A stretch of DNA of 14,479 bases from Treponema sp. (GTDB lineage Bacteria; Spirochaetota; Spirochaetia; Treponematales; Treponemataceae), in contig JAGADS010000058.1 in NCBI GenBank assembly GCA_017613485.1, positions 1-14,479 on the forward strand, given 5' to 3'. The notes under the pieces were generated by a model. It was not told where the DNA came from. It ran no database searches and saw only the letters and a list, made by a program, of their open reading frames with translations. Position 1 is the first letter of the stretch, and each line of letters opens with the position of its first letter. Position numbers and translations under genes: made by a program. Below, one piece after another: positions 6,740 to 14,033 of the stretch.

Positions 6740-9022
6740 ATGAAATCAATAGGAATTAAGCTTGCAGACGGTTCCTTTTATCCTATTATCAAGGAAGGCA
6801 GCGAAGAAACCAAAACTCTGGATGTTACGACTGTAAAAGACAACCAGACCACCGTACAGATTGATTTATACAGCTCAGAATCTGACAGCATGGCTGATGC
6901 TCAATATGTGGACAGCCTGGAGATCACGCATTTAAATCCTCATCCCAACGGAGAGCCTAACCTTCATCTTGAAGTAAGCCTTGATAAAGACAACAAGCTT
7001 AGGGCAAACGTCATTGACCCGGAAACAGGTCTTTCAAGTACAACAAAAGTGACTCTTGTCTCACGTTCAGAAGCAGAACGCAGCAATCCTGCAAATTTTT
7101 CCATTGGTGATCAGGATACTGTTTCTCAGATGGCAGATAATACCAACAAGGAAGATTTTAATTTTGATGGTCTATCAACCGAAAGCAGCCCTCTTGAAGC
7201 CACGGTTTCTGATGATTTTGTAAGTGACGAGCAGGTTTTTGCTCCTGACAACATGATGGCAGATGCCCCGATGACAGACGATGACCTCTTTATTTCACCT
7301 GAATTCCCGGAAGCAGACGAAATATCAAAGGAAGATGTTTCTGATGAGATTAAAAATACAGATGACATAATCGTTGACAATGACGGAACAAAGTTTTCAT
7401 TTAATGATGAGACAACTGTAGAAGCCGATGATGAGCCTGAAGTTGAAGAGCCGTTTGAGGGAATTACAGCAGACAATTTTGTTACGATAGAAGGAACGAC
7501 AGGAGAAAACGGATTTGAGCTTCCAGAGGACATAGACACCATAATGCCGCCGGATCCGACAACAGAAGAAAGCGCAACAGAGGAAACTGTCTCCGATGAT
7601 GACATAGCTCCTGATTCAATTACAGATGATTTCCCGGAAGATGAGGAAAGTGAGGGTGCCTTTGATCTGGATGCAGATAATTTCCTTACGATTGACGGTT
7701 CAGAGCATACAGGAGAAAACGGATTTGAGGTTCCACCGGAATTAATCAGCTCCGATTTGTATGATGATCCGGCTAATCCTCCAAAGGAAGAAATGCCACC
7801 GGAAGATATGGGAACAGAAGATCTTTCAATACGGAATGTCTCACTTGATGAAGCAGAACCTGAGACAAAATATGATCTTCCTGATTTTGATGACATCAAG
7901 ACTGACACTTCAAATGTAAGCATAGATGTTACTGTTCCACAGACTGATGATGCTGTTACAGAAAGCACACAGGAGGAGCAGGAGAAAACCGTTGCAGAAG
8001 AAGCCGCGGATTTTGATGTGGATGAACCGAGCGAACCTGTTGTTCCTGTGATTCATCAGACAAACCTTACCGAAGACTTGCCCGATTTTGGTGAAGTTGA
8101 TTTAACTACAAACGATGATATAGATCTTCCTGACTTTGATGATTTACCGGAACCACCACAAAGCACAGTAGATGCTATCAGAGATGAGCTTCCGGATTTT
8201 GAAAGTCCTTGGGAAACTCCAGCTCAACCGGTAACAAAATCTACATCTCTCCCTGATTTTGAACTTCCTGATTTTGATGATTCTCCTGCCCTTAGGGATG
8301 ACAGTTCTTTCCAGATCTCTTCCACCACAGCAGATGACAGTGCATTCGGCGATGATTTCTTTGACGATGCTGATACCAACTACAAGAAAGAAAAAGACCG
8401 CGAGAAATTTGAGGAAGAAACAGAACAGGGTAAAGGCAAGAACAAACGTTATGCCCTTATCTGCATAATCTGTACATTGCTATGTCTTATCATATTCGGA
8501 CTGTTCCTCTTCATTTTCCCGACCAAGCTGAACCTCTTAAAGAAAGGCAGCCAGACACAGATTGCAAGCACAAGCACTGAGAAGACAGTTTCCACCAGCG
8601 AAACCAATACTTCTTCCACAAGCACACAGACAGAGACCGTAGTTCCGAATAGAACCGACGACAAGACAGATACGTCAAAAGATTCTTCTGCCGACAAAAC
8701 AGGAACACTGCAGTCAACTCCACCTGAAAACAAGGACGAAAGCCAGAATAAAAAGCCAGCTCAGGCGGAATCCATTGCAGGTAAAGAAGATACAATCGTT
8801 GTTGCTACAACACCTTCTGCAGTTGTTCCTACACGCCCCGAGAAAAACATAAATGCTCCGGCTGCCATCCGTTATCAGGTTGTATGGGGTGATACTCTCT
8901 GGGATATTTCAAATGCCTATTACAAGAATCCATGGCGCTATCCCCGCATTGCTGAATACAACAGTATCAAAAATCCAGACTTTATCCTCTCTGGTCAGAT
9001 ACTTTTGATTCCATCGGAGTAA
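6740..9022 (+). CDS. Hsp70 substrate-binding-domain-like, acidic arm, single-span membrane LysM protein
   Basis: This 760-residue protein has four parts. (a) Residues 1-108 resemble the DnaK/Hsp70 beta-sandwich substrate-binding domain. SIGI (3-6) aligns with DnaK SLGI, DNQTTVQI (34-41) with DNQSAVTI, LNPHPNGEPNL (65-75) with INPAPRGMPQI, then a D-x-D-x-L strand and ETG. No Hsp70 ATPase domain or helical lid is present. (b) About 109-565 is a very acidic, low-complexity, probably disordered arm with six LPDF motifs (380, 447, 463, 484, 504, 509) and a duplicated TGENGFE segment. (c) One membrane helix spans 571-593 (YALICIICTLLCLIIFGLFL), preceded by Lys/Arg. (d) A Ser/Thr-rich linker leads to a C-terminal LysM (710-760; VVWGDTLWDIS, LSGQILLIP). 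Without a signal peptide the N-terminus should be cytoplasmic and LysM periplasmic, on peptidoglycan. GAGGT (6731-6735) supports the start. The transglycosylase gene follows 2 nt after the stop. The LysM call is firm; the Hsp70-like call is by eye. Confidence 0.85.
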   Translation: MKSIGIKLADGSFYPIIKEGSEETKTLDVTTVKDNQTTVQIDLYSSESDSMADAQYVDSLEITHLNPHPNGEPNLHLEVSLDKDNKLRANVIDPETGLSSTTKVTLVSRSEAERSNPANFSIGDQDTVSQMADNTNKEDFNFDGLSTESSPLEATVSDDFVSDEQVFAPDNMMADAPMTDDDLFISPEFPEADEISKEDVSDEIKNTDDIIVDNDGTKFSFNDETTVEADDEPEVEEPFEGITADNFVTIEGTTGENGFELPEDIDTIMPPDPTTEESATEETVSDDDIAPDSITDDFPEDEESEGAFDLDADNFLTIDGSEHTGENGFEVPPELISSDLYDDPANPPKEEMPPEDMGTEDLSIRNVSLDEAEPETKYDLPDFDDIKTDTSNVSIDVTVPQTDDAVTESTQEEQEKTVAEEAADFDVDEPSEPVVPVIHQTNLTEDLPDFGEVDLTTNDDIDLPDFDDLPEPPQSTVDAIRDELPDFESPWETPAQPVTKSTSLPDFELPDFDDSPALRDDSSFQISSTTADDSAFGDDFFDDADTNYKKEKDREKFEEETEQGKGKNKRYALICIICTLLCLIIFGLFLFIFPTKLNLLKKGSQTQIASTSTEKTVSTSETNTSSTSTQTETVVPNRTDDKTDTSKDSSADKTGTLQSTPPENKDESQNKKPAQAESIAGKEDTIVVATTPSAVVPTRPEKNINAPAAIRYQVVWGDTLWDISNAYYKNPWRYPRIAEYNSIKNPDFILSGQILLIPSE
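7499..7729 (+). repeat. Internal duplication within the LysM gene acidic arm
   Basis: A 21-base identical stretch occurs at 7499-7519 and 7709-7729. It encodes TGENGFE inside a longer similar block, ADNF(V/L)TI(E/D)G, at residues 244-262 and 312-332. The two blocks differ by a 2-residue insertion. This suggests the arm grew by segmental duplication. Confidence 0.7.
9016..9019 (+). promoter_or_regulatory. Ribosome binding site deciding a TTG start
   Basis: GGAG immediately precedes the TAA stop of the LysM gene (9020-9022) and lies 5 nt before TTG at 9025. It fixes this non-ATG start and implies translational coupling of the two genes. Confidence 0.75.
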
Positions 9023-9024
9023 CA

Positions 9025-11109
9025 TTGTTCAGATATAATATCAGCCGGCCGTTATATATTCTTGCACTCACTGTCTTGCTTTCACTGCCGGTTTCCTCAT
9101 GCGCCCGCTCCGTCAAGGCTGAAAGTGAGTATGGCTCCGATGCCCTGTATTTTGAGGCACTCCAGAAAATTCAGAAAGACGAATTTAATGATGCCGTAAC
9201 ACTTCTTAAAAAATGCATGAAAAATGCAGACCCATTTGTTGCACGTCTTTGTTCACAGACACTGGTGGAAGTAAGCAAGGATTCTCTTGGAGCCGCAAAG
9301 GACTTTTACGAGAAATTCCCCGATGATGAATCTAAGGAAATCTATCTTCAGGAATTGATGCGTGAGTATAAATATGATGATGTTCTTAAACTTACAGAGG
9401 ACATCGACTTGGATAATGTCTCCGATACAATCATTTACTGCAGGATAAGTGCCTTGCAGGAGAAAAAAGATCCCGCATTCTCAAAGGAATATAGAAACTG
9501 GTGCCTTGAACGCCCATTCAGTTCACTGCATTACGCAATTTACCAGAACATACTTGAATCCTCTAAAACAAGTACGGTTAAACCGGATGACATTCAGATT
9601 TTCCGTGCACTTGTCTATGAAAAAGACTGGTCACCTGCAGAAGTCAAGGCAAAGGAACTGGTAAAGCAAAAGCAGAATCTTACCACAGCCCTGATGAGCG
9701 ACATCGGTAAGGCACTTGTAAACGGTTCAAAAAGCTTTGGTGAAAATGCATCGTTACTTGATTCAGTTAGCGAGGGACTTTCACCGGATATTCTGTTCTA
9801 CAATTATTTTTATCAGGGACGGCTCTACGACAAGCAGGAAAAGGACAACAATCTGGCAATGGATCGTTTCCTCAAGGCAATGAATGTCGCACCCAGCCCG
9901 GAACTTTTTGACAATGCCCTATGGTATTATCTGAACAGTGCCCTAAAGGATTCTATAGCACGTGCTATTTTTGAATTGAGTGTATACCGTTCACAGTGGT
10001 CTGACCCGGAATATTTTGATGATTTTCTGGACACGCTTTCCATCAGGCTTTTAACAAAGCATCTGTGGCAGGAATACTACGATGTTGCAAAACTGATTGA
10101 CGGATATGCCACAAACGAAACCGTTGCAAAATTCGCCTATGTTGCAGGTTCCTTAATCGAAAACAATTTCTTCAACCCGACTACATCATCTACATCTCAG
10201 GCATGCAAGGCGCTTTATCAAAGGGCACTCCACAGCGACACCAATATTTATCATAAATTCGCAGCGGCAGGCAAGCTTAAGCTTTCAACAGAAGAGATAG
10301 AAAAAGAACTTGAGGAATTATATACGCACAATGATTTTACTGCCAATCCTGATGTAGAGAAAATACTTAACGGCTATGTGGATTTTGAGCTTCCAGAATA
10401 CATTTATCCGATGTGGGAAAAATACCAGGACTCTGTTGGATTTGAATGCTGTAAGAAAATTGCAACTTACCTTCGGGATTATGCACAGGAAAAGGACAGT
10501 TCATATTATACCCTGAGCCTTCGTATTGCAGCGAAAAAAGCAAACAAATGCGAATGTCCTTTGGATAAGGAAATATTAAAACTCACATTCCCGCGTGATT
10601 TTACCTCTCTCGTTGATAAATACACAAAAGAATTCAATCTTGACGAATCACTTGTTTATGCCGTTATCCGAAGTGAAAGTTATTTTGCTCCCGAAGTAAG
10701 CTCTTGGGCAGGTGCAGTGGGATTGATGCAGCTGATGAAGCCGACCGCCACAGATATTGCAAAAAAATTCAAGACTGAAGATTTTGATTTGCTTGATGAA
10801 GAAACCAATGTCAAATTCGGAACTTACTATATTTCTGAGCTTAAAGAACGCCTTGATGGAGACATGATTCCTGCAATATGCTCTTACAACGCTGGAATAG
10901 GAAGAGTAAGGACTCTGTTAAAAAACGCAAAGCTGGAATTTGAGCGACAAAAACTTCCCAACGACATTTTCCTGGAAGCCCTTCCCATTGGAGAAACAAG
11001 AGATTACGGCCGGAAAGTTGCAGGATGCACCGCAATGTACTCATATCTGTACCATGATAAGAATCCCGGGGAAATAATGCATGATTTAATGGGCTGGGAA
11101 GACAAATAA
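9025..11109 (+). CDS. Lytic transglycosylase lipoprotein (GH23/SLT)
   Basis: This enzyme cleaves the MurNAc-GlcNAc bond of peptidoglycan with formation of 1,6-anhydro ends, in the periplasm. The 694-residue product begins with a lipoprotein signal (hydrophobic 10-22, LPVSSC, Cys26; the relaxed lipobox seen in spirochaetes). Residues about 40-530 are almost entirely alpha-helical and TPR-like, comparable to the U-shaped superhelix of Slt70. The C-terminal SLT domain (about 535-665) shows VIRSESYF with catalytic Glu551, SSWAGAVGLMQLMKPTA, and the SYNAGIGRV motif. It starts at TTG with GGAG in front; no ATG is near. It lies 2 nt after the LysM gene, so the two products are probably made in linked amounts. 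A role in trimming or recycling septal or flagellum-associated peptidoglycan is inferred. Confidence 0.92.
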   Translation: MFRYNISRPLYILALTVLLSLPVSSCARSVKAESEYGSDALYFEALQKIQKDEFNDAVTLLKKCMKNADPFVARLCSQTLVEVSKDSLGAAKDFYEKFPDDESKEIYLQELMREYKYDDVLKLTEDIDLDNVSDTIIYCRISALQEKKDPAFSKEYRNWCLERPFSSLHYAIYQNILESSKTSTVKPDDIQIFRALVYEKDWSPAEVKAKELVKQKQNLTTALMSDIGKALVNGSKSFGENASLLDSVSEGLSPDILFYNYFYQGRLYDKQEKDNNLAMDRFLKAMNVAPSPELFDNALWYYLNSALKDSIARAIFELSVYRSQWSDPEYFDDFLDTLSIRLLTKHLWQEYYDVAKLIDGYATNETVAKFAYVAGSLIENNFFNPTTSSTSQACKALYQRALHSDTNIYHKFAAAGKLKLSTEEIEKELEELYTHNDFTANPDVEKILNGYVDFELPEYIYPMWEKYQDSVGFECCKKIATYLRDYAQEKDSSYYTLSLRIAAKKANKCECPLDKEILKLTFPRDFTSLVDKYTKEFNLDESLVYAVIRSESYFAPEVSSWAGAVGLMQLMKPTATDIAKKFKTEDFDLLDEETNVKFGTYYISELKERLDGDMIPAICSYNAGIGRVRTLLKNAKLEFERQKLPNDIFLEALPIGETRDYGRKVAGCTAMYSYLYHDKNPGEIMHDLMGWEDK

Positions 11110-11119
11110 TAAACCCTCT

Positions 11120-11148
11120 CTAAGAATTCTTTGTGCAATTCCGATAAT
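11120..11148 (+). promoter_or_regulatory. Possible internal promoter before rlpA1, predicted leaderless
   Basis: GATAAT (11143-11148; 5 of 6) ends 6 nt before the ATG at 11155, and no Shine-Dalgarno is present in the 45-nt gap. The -35 position (CTAAGA, 11120-11125) is not convincing. It is listed because the spacing equals that of the other predicted leaderless genes here. Confidence 0.4.
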
Positions 11149-11154
11149 TTAAAC

Positions 11155-11907
11155 ATGAAACTTAGGAAATTATTACTGGCTGCCTTGATGGCGGCAACAT
11201 CTCTGGCATTTGCACAGAACTATTACAAGACAAATGTACTCGCCTCTTATTATGGAGCTGAATTGCAGGGAGCAAAGACTGCAAGCGGTGAAACATTCAA
11301 CATGTATGACTACACGGCTGCACACAACACGATGCCGTTCAACACATTGGTCAAGGTCACTAATATTGCAAACTCTAAATCTGTCATAGTCCGAATAAAT
11401 GACCGCGGACCATATTCACTTGGACGTGAGATAGATCTGTCTCAAACAGCCGCAGAAGCATTGGACATGGTTAGGGCGGGAAATGCACGTGTAAACCTTG
11501 AGATAATACAGTGGGGAACAAACAACGGTCCTACTACGGATGTATCTGGAGTAACCGAGACACCTTTTATTGCGGGTGAAACTCCAGTTAATCTAGAGGA
11601 AAAACATTATGATGTTCAGCTAGGAGCCTATACAGAATTTGCAAACGCACAGATTATGGCAACCCGTCTTTATAAGGCAGGCTTTACAAACATAGCATAT
11701 CAAAACGAAAACAATATCACGCGTGTTGTTCTTCGTGATGTAAGTGCTTCTGATCTGGATTTTACTGTGGCAGCCCTGAAACAAAATGGTTTTACAGATT
11801 ATCTGGTTCGCCAGAGAAAACTTGACTCAAGCACTGCAACAGAAACCACCACAACCACGACAACAACAACCGTCAGAACAACAACTTCTGTGGGTGCAGA
11901 GAAATAA
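11155..11907 (+). CDS. rlpA: RlpA-like protein with SPOR domain, Thr-rich tail (paralog 1)
   Basis: RlpA proteins are double-psi beta-barrel lytic transglycosylases that act on peptide-free glycan strands at the septum; SPOR domains bind such denuded glycan. The 250-residue product has a signal peptide cleaved after AFA (20) and no lipobox, unlike E. coli RlpA. The barrel spans about 27-118, with [40 protein letters not shown] and GREIDLS. The conserved Glu46, His57 and Asp83 are present. SPOR is at about 150-222 ([21 protein letters not shown]). After it comes a run of nine threonines (231-239) in a TTT-rich tail that paralog 2 lacks. A longer frame using TTG at 11131 is possible but has no ribosome binding site. 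rlpA2 follows after 2 nt. Confidence 0.9.
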   Translation: MKLRKLLLAALMAATSLAFAQNYYKTNVLASYYGAELQGAKTASGETFNMYDYTAAHNTMPFNTLVKVTNIANSKSVIVRINDRGPYSLGREIDLSQTAAEALDMVRAGNARVNLEIIQWGTNNGPTTDVSGVTETPFIAGETPVNLEEKHYDVQLGAYTEFANAQIMATRLYKAGFTNIAYQNENNITRVVLRDVSASDLDFTVAALKQNGFTDYLVRQRKLDSSTATETTTTTTTTTVRTTTSVGAEK

Positions 11908-11909
11908 GC

Positions 11910-12566
11910 ATGAAGAAATTTCTCCTGATTACGGCATTCATTCTTACACTCATTACACCGGCCTTTGCAGATTACGTGTATAAATCCAGTGCCGTAGCGT
12001 CTTACTATGCGGATAAATTCCACGGACGAAAGACAAGCAACGGAGAAATATTCAACATGTACGCACTCACCGCCGCACATAAAACGCTTCCGTTCAACAC
12101 AAAGGTAAAGGTCACGAACCTCAGCAACGGTAAATCCGTAATCGTAAGGATAAATGACCGCGGACCGTTTGTAAAGGGACGTGAAATCGACTTGTCAAAA
12201 GCGGCGGCGAGCAAACTGGACATGATAAAATCCGGAACCGCCAAAGTAAAGCTCACCATTATATCATCTGACAGCTCAGGCTCAACAAAGCAGGTGGAGA
12301 AATGGAAGACGGCGGATAAATCAACGACATGGGACATTCAGCTGGGGGCTTTCTCTAAACGAAGCAATGCAGAGGCTATGGTAAAGAGGCTTCAGGATGC
12401 GGGATTCAAGAAATATCTTGCGTATCAGAAAGTCGGAAACCTTACCCGTGTTGTAATCCGTGACATAGCAACCGATGATGTTCAGGGATATCTGGACAGG
12501 CTGGAGAAAAAAGGCTTTACCGATTACTTTGTTCGTGAACGGGCAAAAGTCAAAAGCTCAAAATAA
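11910..12566 (+). CDS. rlpA: RlpA-like protein with SPOR domain (paralog 2)
   Basis: This is a tandem paralog of the preceding gene, 218 residues. The signal peptide ends at AFA (20), and the mature protein is periplasmic. The double-psi beta-barrel (about 26-118) aligns with paralog 1 without gaps: Glu46, His57 and Asp83 occupy the same numbers, within [24 protein letters not shown] and [17 protein letters not shown] short Ser/Lys-rich linker (119-140) leads to the SPOR domain ([21 protein letters not shown], 141-212) and a basic end. The ATG follows the paralog 1 stop by 2 nt with only a weak purine-rich site, so translational coupling is likely. The conserved triad suggests both copies are active. 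Last gene of the cluster; it converges on the hydrolase gene. Confidence 0.9.
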   Translation: MKKFLLITAFILTLITPAFADYVYKSSAVASYYADKFHGRKTSNGEIFNMYALTAAHKTLPFNTKVKVTNLSNGKSVIVRINDRGPFVKGREIDLSKAAASKLDMIKSGTAKVKLTIISSDSSGSTKQVEKWKTADKSTTWDIQLGAFSKRSNAEAMVKRLQDAGFKKYLAYQKVGNLTRVVIRDIATDDVQGYLDRLEKKGFTDYFVRERAKVKSSK

Positions 12567-12581
12567 AATCTCATTCAGATC

Positions 12582-12610
12582 AAGTCTTACTATCGCTCAA
12601 GACTTTTGTT
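12582..12610 (+). terminator. Possible terminator after rlpA2
   Basis: AAGTCTT (12582-12588) and AAGACTT (12599-12605) form a 7-bp stem with a 10-nt loop, followed by TTGTT. It spans the stop codon of the convergent hydrolase gene. The stem is AT-rich, so efficiency is doubtful. On the opposite strand no T-run follows. Confidence 0.35.
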
Positions 12611-13672
12611 ATAGAAATCAACGAACTGTGATACAATATCTGTATCAAGACGGCTTGCCCATTTTTTACGGTCTATGTTTTTGTTAAGCCAGTCTGCCTT
12701 GTCCGCGATAAAACGCTCTTTGTTCTCGACACTGTTGTAATCATAATCCAGAGTTTTGGCCCAAGAATCAAACTGTGCGTTCAATTCATCATTGTAATCC
12801 CTTTTGTTAAAAAGATAATTGTGTCCCCTGTCGGTAAAATGCATAAAGGCAAACCTGGAATCATCCTTGTACTTGTCGTAGTAAATTGAATATCCGATTT
12901 CCTCAATAACTGTATCATCATCGGAGCTGTGAACCGCCATGAATGCAGTGTCCGATTTCTTGAGGCCCTTTAGAGCACTGTTGGTCGAGTATTTCCCATA
13001 ATGCACAAATTCATGTATGTGAATGAAAGGCATGAAGAACCAGATTGCATTGCCGGCGATTTGCTGCCCCTGTGTCCTGAAAATGTCTGAGCCCTTGTTC
13101 CATCCGGCACATTCAATTACAGCCTTTACCTCCGGATGATAAGTGATGACGTTACTTGCACTGAATGCACCCCAGCTGTGTCCCCACAAAACAATAGGCA
13201 GTTTCGGGAATGCATCGTTGCCTTCAAGAAAAGAAATTGCATAATCCAAATCCACCACACCTTGAATAAGGCTTCCGACATATTCTCCTTCGCTTTCGTC
13301 ATTACCTGTTGCATCATAGGCAAAGACATAAAAATCATTCTGGGCAAAATAATTGGCAAGATCCATGTAGCTGTTGTGACCGCCACCGCCAAAACCATGT
13401 GCCATGACGACAATTGCCTTTTTATCCTCGGGAGCAGAATCAGAATAATACATGTAGCCCACAAGAGTCTGTCCCTTGTTTGACTTGAACTCGTACCTGG
13501 TTCTTGAGAGACCTTCAAAATCTTCCACGGAAAACTTATATGGCTCGTAGGTTTCGCATCGGATGCAGAAATTCTGCTTGTATACTGTTACGGCGCCAAT
13601 CCACAAACCGGCCACCGACAACACCAAAATAATGCCTAATACTGATAAAAAGATTTTCTTACCTTTTCTCAT
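12590..13672 (-). CDS. Membrane-anchored alpha/beta hydrolase
   Basis: This is a serine hydrolase of the alpha/beta fold (COG1073-like); the substrate cannot be read from sequence, though an ester or peptide bond is typical. The 360-residue form has an uncleaved N-terminal helix (about 7-30), placing the catalytic domain probably outside the cytoplasmic membrane. Motifs in order: the oxyanion segment VVMAHGFGGGGHNS (88-101), nucleophile elbow LWGHSWGA (162-169, Ser166), acid in HSSDDDTV (248-255, probably Asp252), and His284 in DRGHNYLF. The open frame can start 18 codons earlier at 13726, but that start would overlap the DUF1294 promoter. A TATACT box ends 6 nt before the ATG at 13672, so this start is preferred and a leaderless mRNA is predicted. 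Single-gene unit, convergent with rlpA2. Confidence 0.85.
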   Translation of the reverse strand: MRKGKKIFLSVLGIILVLSVAGLWIGAVTVYKQNFCIRCETYEPYKFSVEDFEGLSRTRYEFKSNKGQTLVGYMYYSDSAPEDKKAIVVMAHGFGGGGHNSYMDLANYFAQNDFYVFAYDATGNDESEGEYVGSLIQGVVDLDYAISFLEGNDAFPKLPIVLWGHSWGAFSASNVITYHPEVKAVIECAGWNKGSDIFRTQGQQIAGNAIWFFMPFIHIHEFVHYGKYSTNSALKGLKKSDTAFMAVHSSDDDTVIEEIGYSIYYDKYKDDSRFAFMHFTDRGHNYLFNKRDYNDELNAQFDSWAKTLDYDYNSVENKERFIADKADWLNKNIDRKKWASRLDTDIVSQFVDFYNKSLER

Positions 13673-13678
13673 GCCTTG

Positions 13679-13707
13679 AGTATAGCGAGTTGTCATAGAT
13701 TTTACAA
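13679..13707 (-). promoter_or_regulatory. Promoter of the alpha/beta hydrolase gene, predicted leaderless
   Basis: On the minus strand TTGTAA (13707-13702; 4 of 6), a 17-bp spacer and TATACT (13684-13679; 5 of 6) are followed by 6 nt and the ATG at 13672. AAGG occurs but only 1 nt from the ATG, too close to serve as a Shine-Dalgarno. Confidence 0.65.
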
Positions 13708-13708
13708 G

Positions 13709-13737
13709 GTGACAGATGATAAACAATATGCTATATT
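13709..13737 (+). promoter_or_regulatory. Promoter of the DUF1294 gene, predicted leaderless
   Basis: GTGACA (13709-13714; 5 of 6), a 17-bp spacer and TATATT (13732-13737; 5 of 6) are followed by 7 nt and the ATG at 13745, with no Shine-Dalgarno. The -35 is separated by a single base pair from the -35 of the opposing hydrolase promoter. Confidence 0.65.
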
Positions 13738-13744
13738 CTTGCCT

Positions 13745-14029
13745 ATGAATATTCAGCTTTTAAAATATCTTGGAATCTATTACGCAGCCATCTCTCTTTT
13801 GGCGTTTATTTTTTATGGAGTAGACAAGCATAAGGCGGCAAACAATAAATGGCGAATCCCAGAGCTTACACTTTTTTCGTTTGCACTTTTAGGCGGTTCA
13901 ATCGGTGCTTTAATAGGAATGAAAGTTTTTCATCATAAGACAAGAAAGGCCTCGTTTTGGTTCGTGAATATACTTTTCCTTGTCCTGCACGCACTTGTTG
14001 TGTATAAAGTTGTCACCACGATAAAATAG
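13745..14029 (+). CDS. DUF1294 small membrane protein
   Basis: The 94-residue integral membrane protein matches the DUF1294 pattern: YGVDKHKA (27-34), KWRIPELTL, LLGGSIGALIGMK and FHHKTRKASFW. About three hydrophobic segments are visible (8-26, 43-59, 70-89). The function of the family is unknown; in some bacteria the domain is fused to a cold-shock domain, but here it stands alone. The start is set by a promoter 7 nt upstream. The longer frame from 13676 would begin inside the divergent hydrolase gene's upstream region and overlap this promoter. Its stop lies 4 nt from the convergent TSCPD gene. Confidence 0.85.
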   Translation: MNIQLLKYLGIYYAAISLLAFIFYGVDKHKAANNKWRIPELTLFSFALLGGSIGALIGMKVFHHKTRKASFWFVNILFLVLHALVVYKVVTTIK

Positions 14030-14033
14030 CGGT

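Noticed and set aside
7126..7968. 280-codon open frame on the minus strand inside the LysM gene
   Set aside because: It mirrors the Asp/Glu/Thr-rich codons of the arm, giving a Ser/Val-rich low-complexity translation with no domain or ribosome binding site. It is antisense shadow.
11131..11154. TTG start eight codons before rlpA1
   Set aside because: There is no Shine-Dalgarno, it puts polar residues before a good signal peptide, and the ATG at 11155 has a -10 at leaderless spacing.
11845..11871. Threonine tract as a phase-variable repeat
   Set aside because: The codons are mixed (acc, aca, acg) and triplet-based, so slippage would not shift the frame.
13673..13726. 18-codon upstream extension of the hydrolase
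   Set aside because: It would cover the promoter elements of both divergent genes, and the extra sequence lacks a binding site. The signal-anchor starts naturally at 13672.
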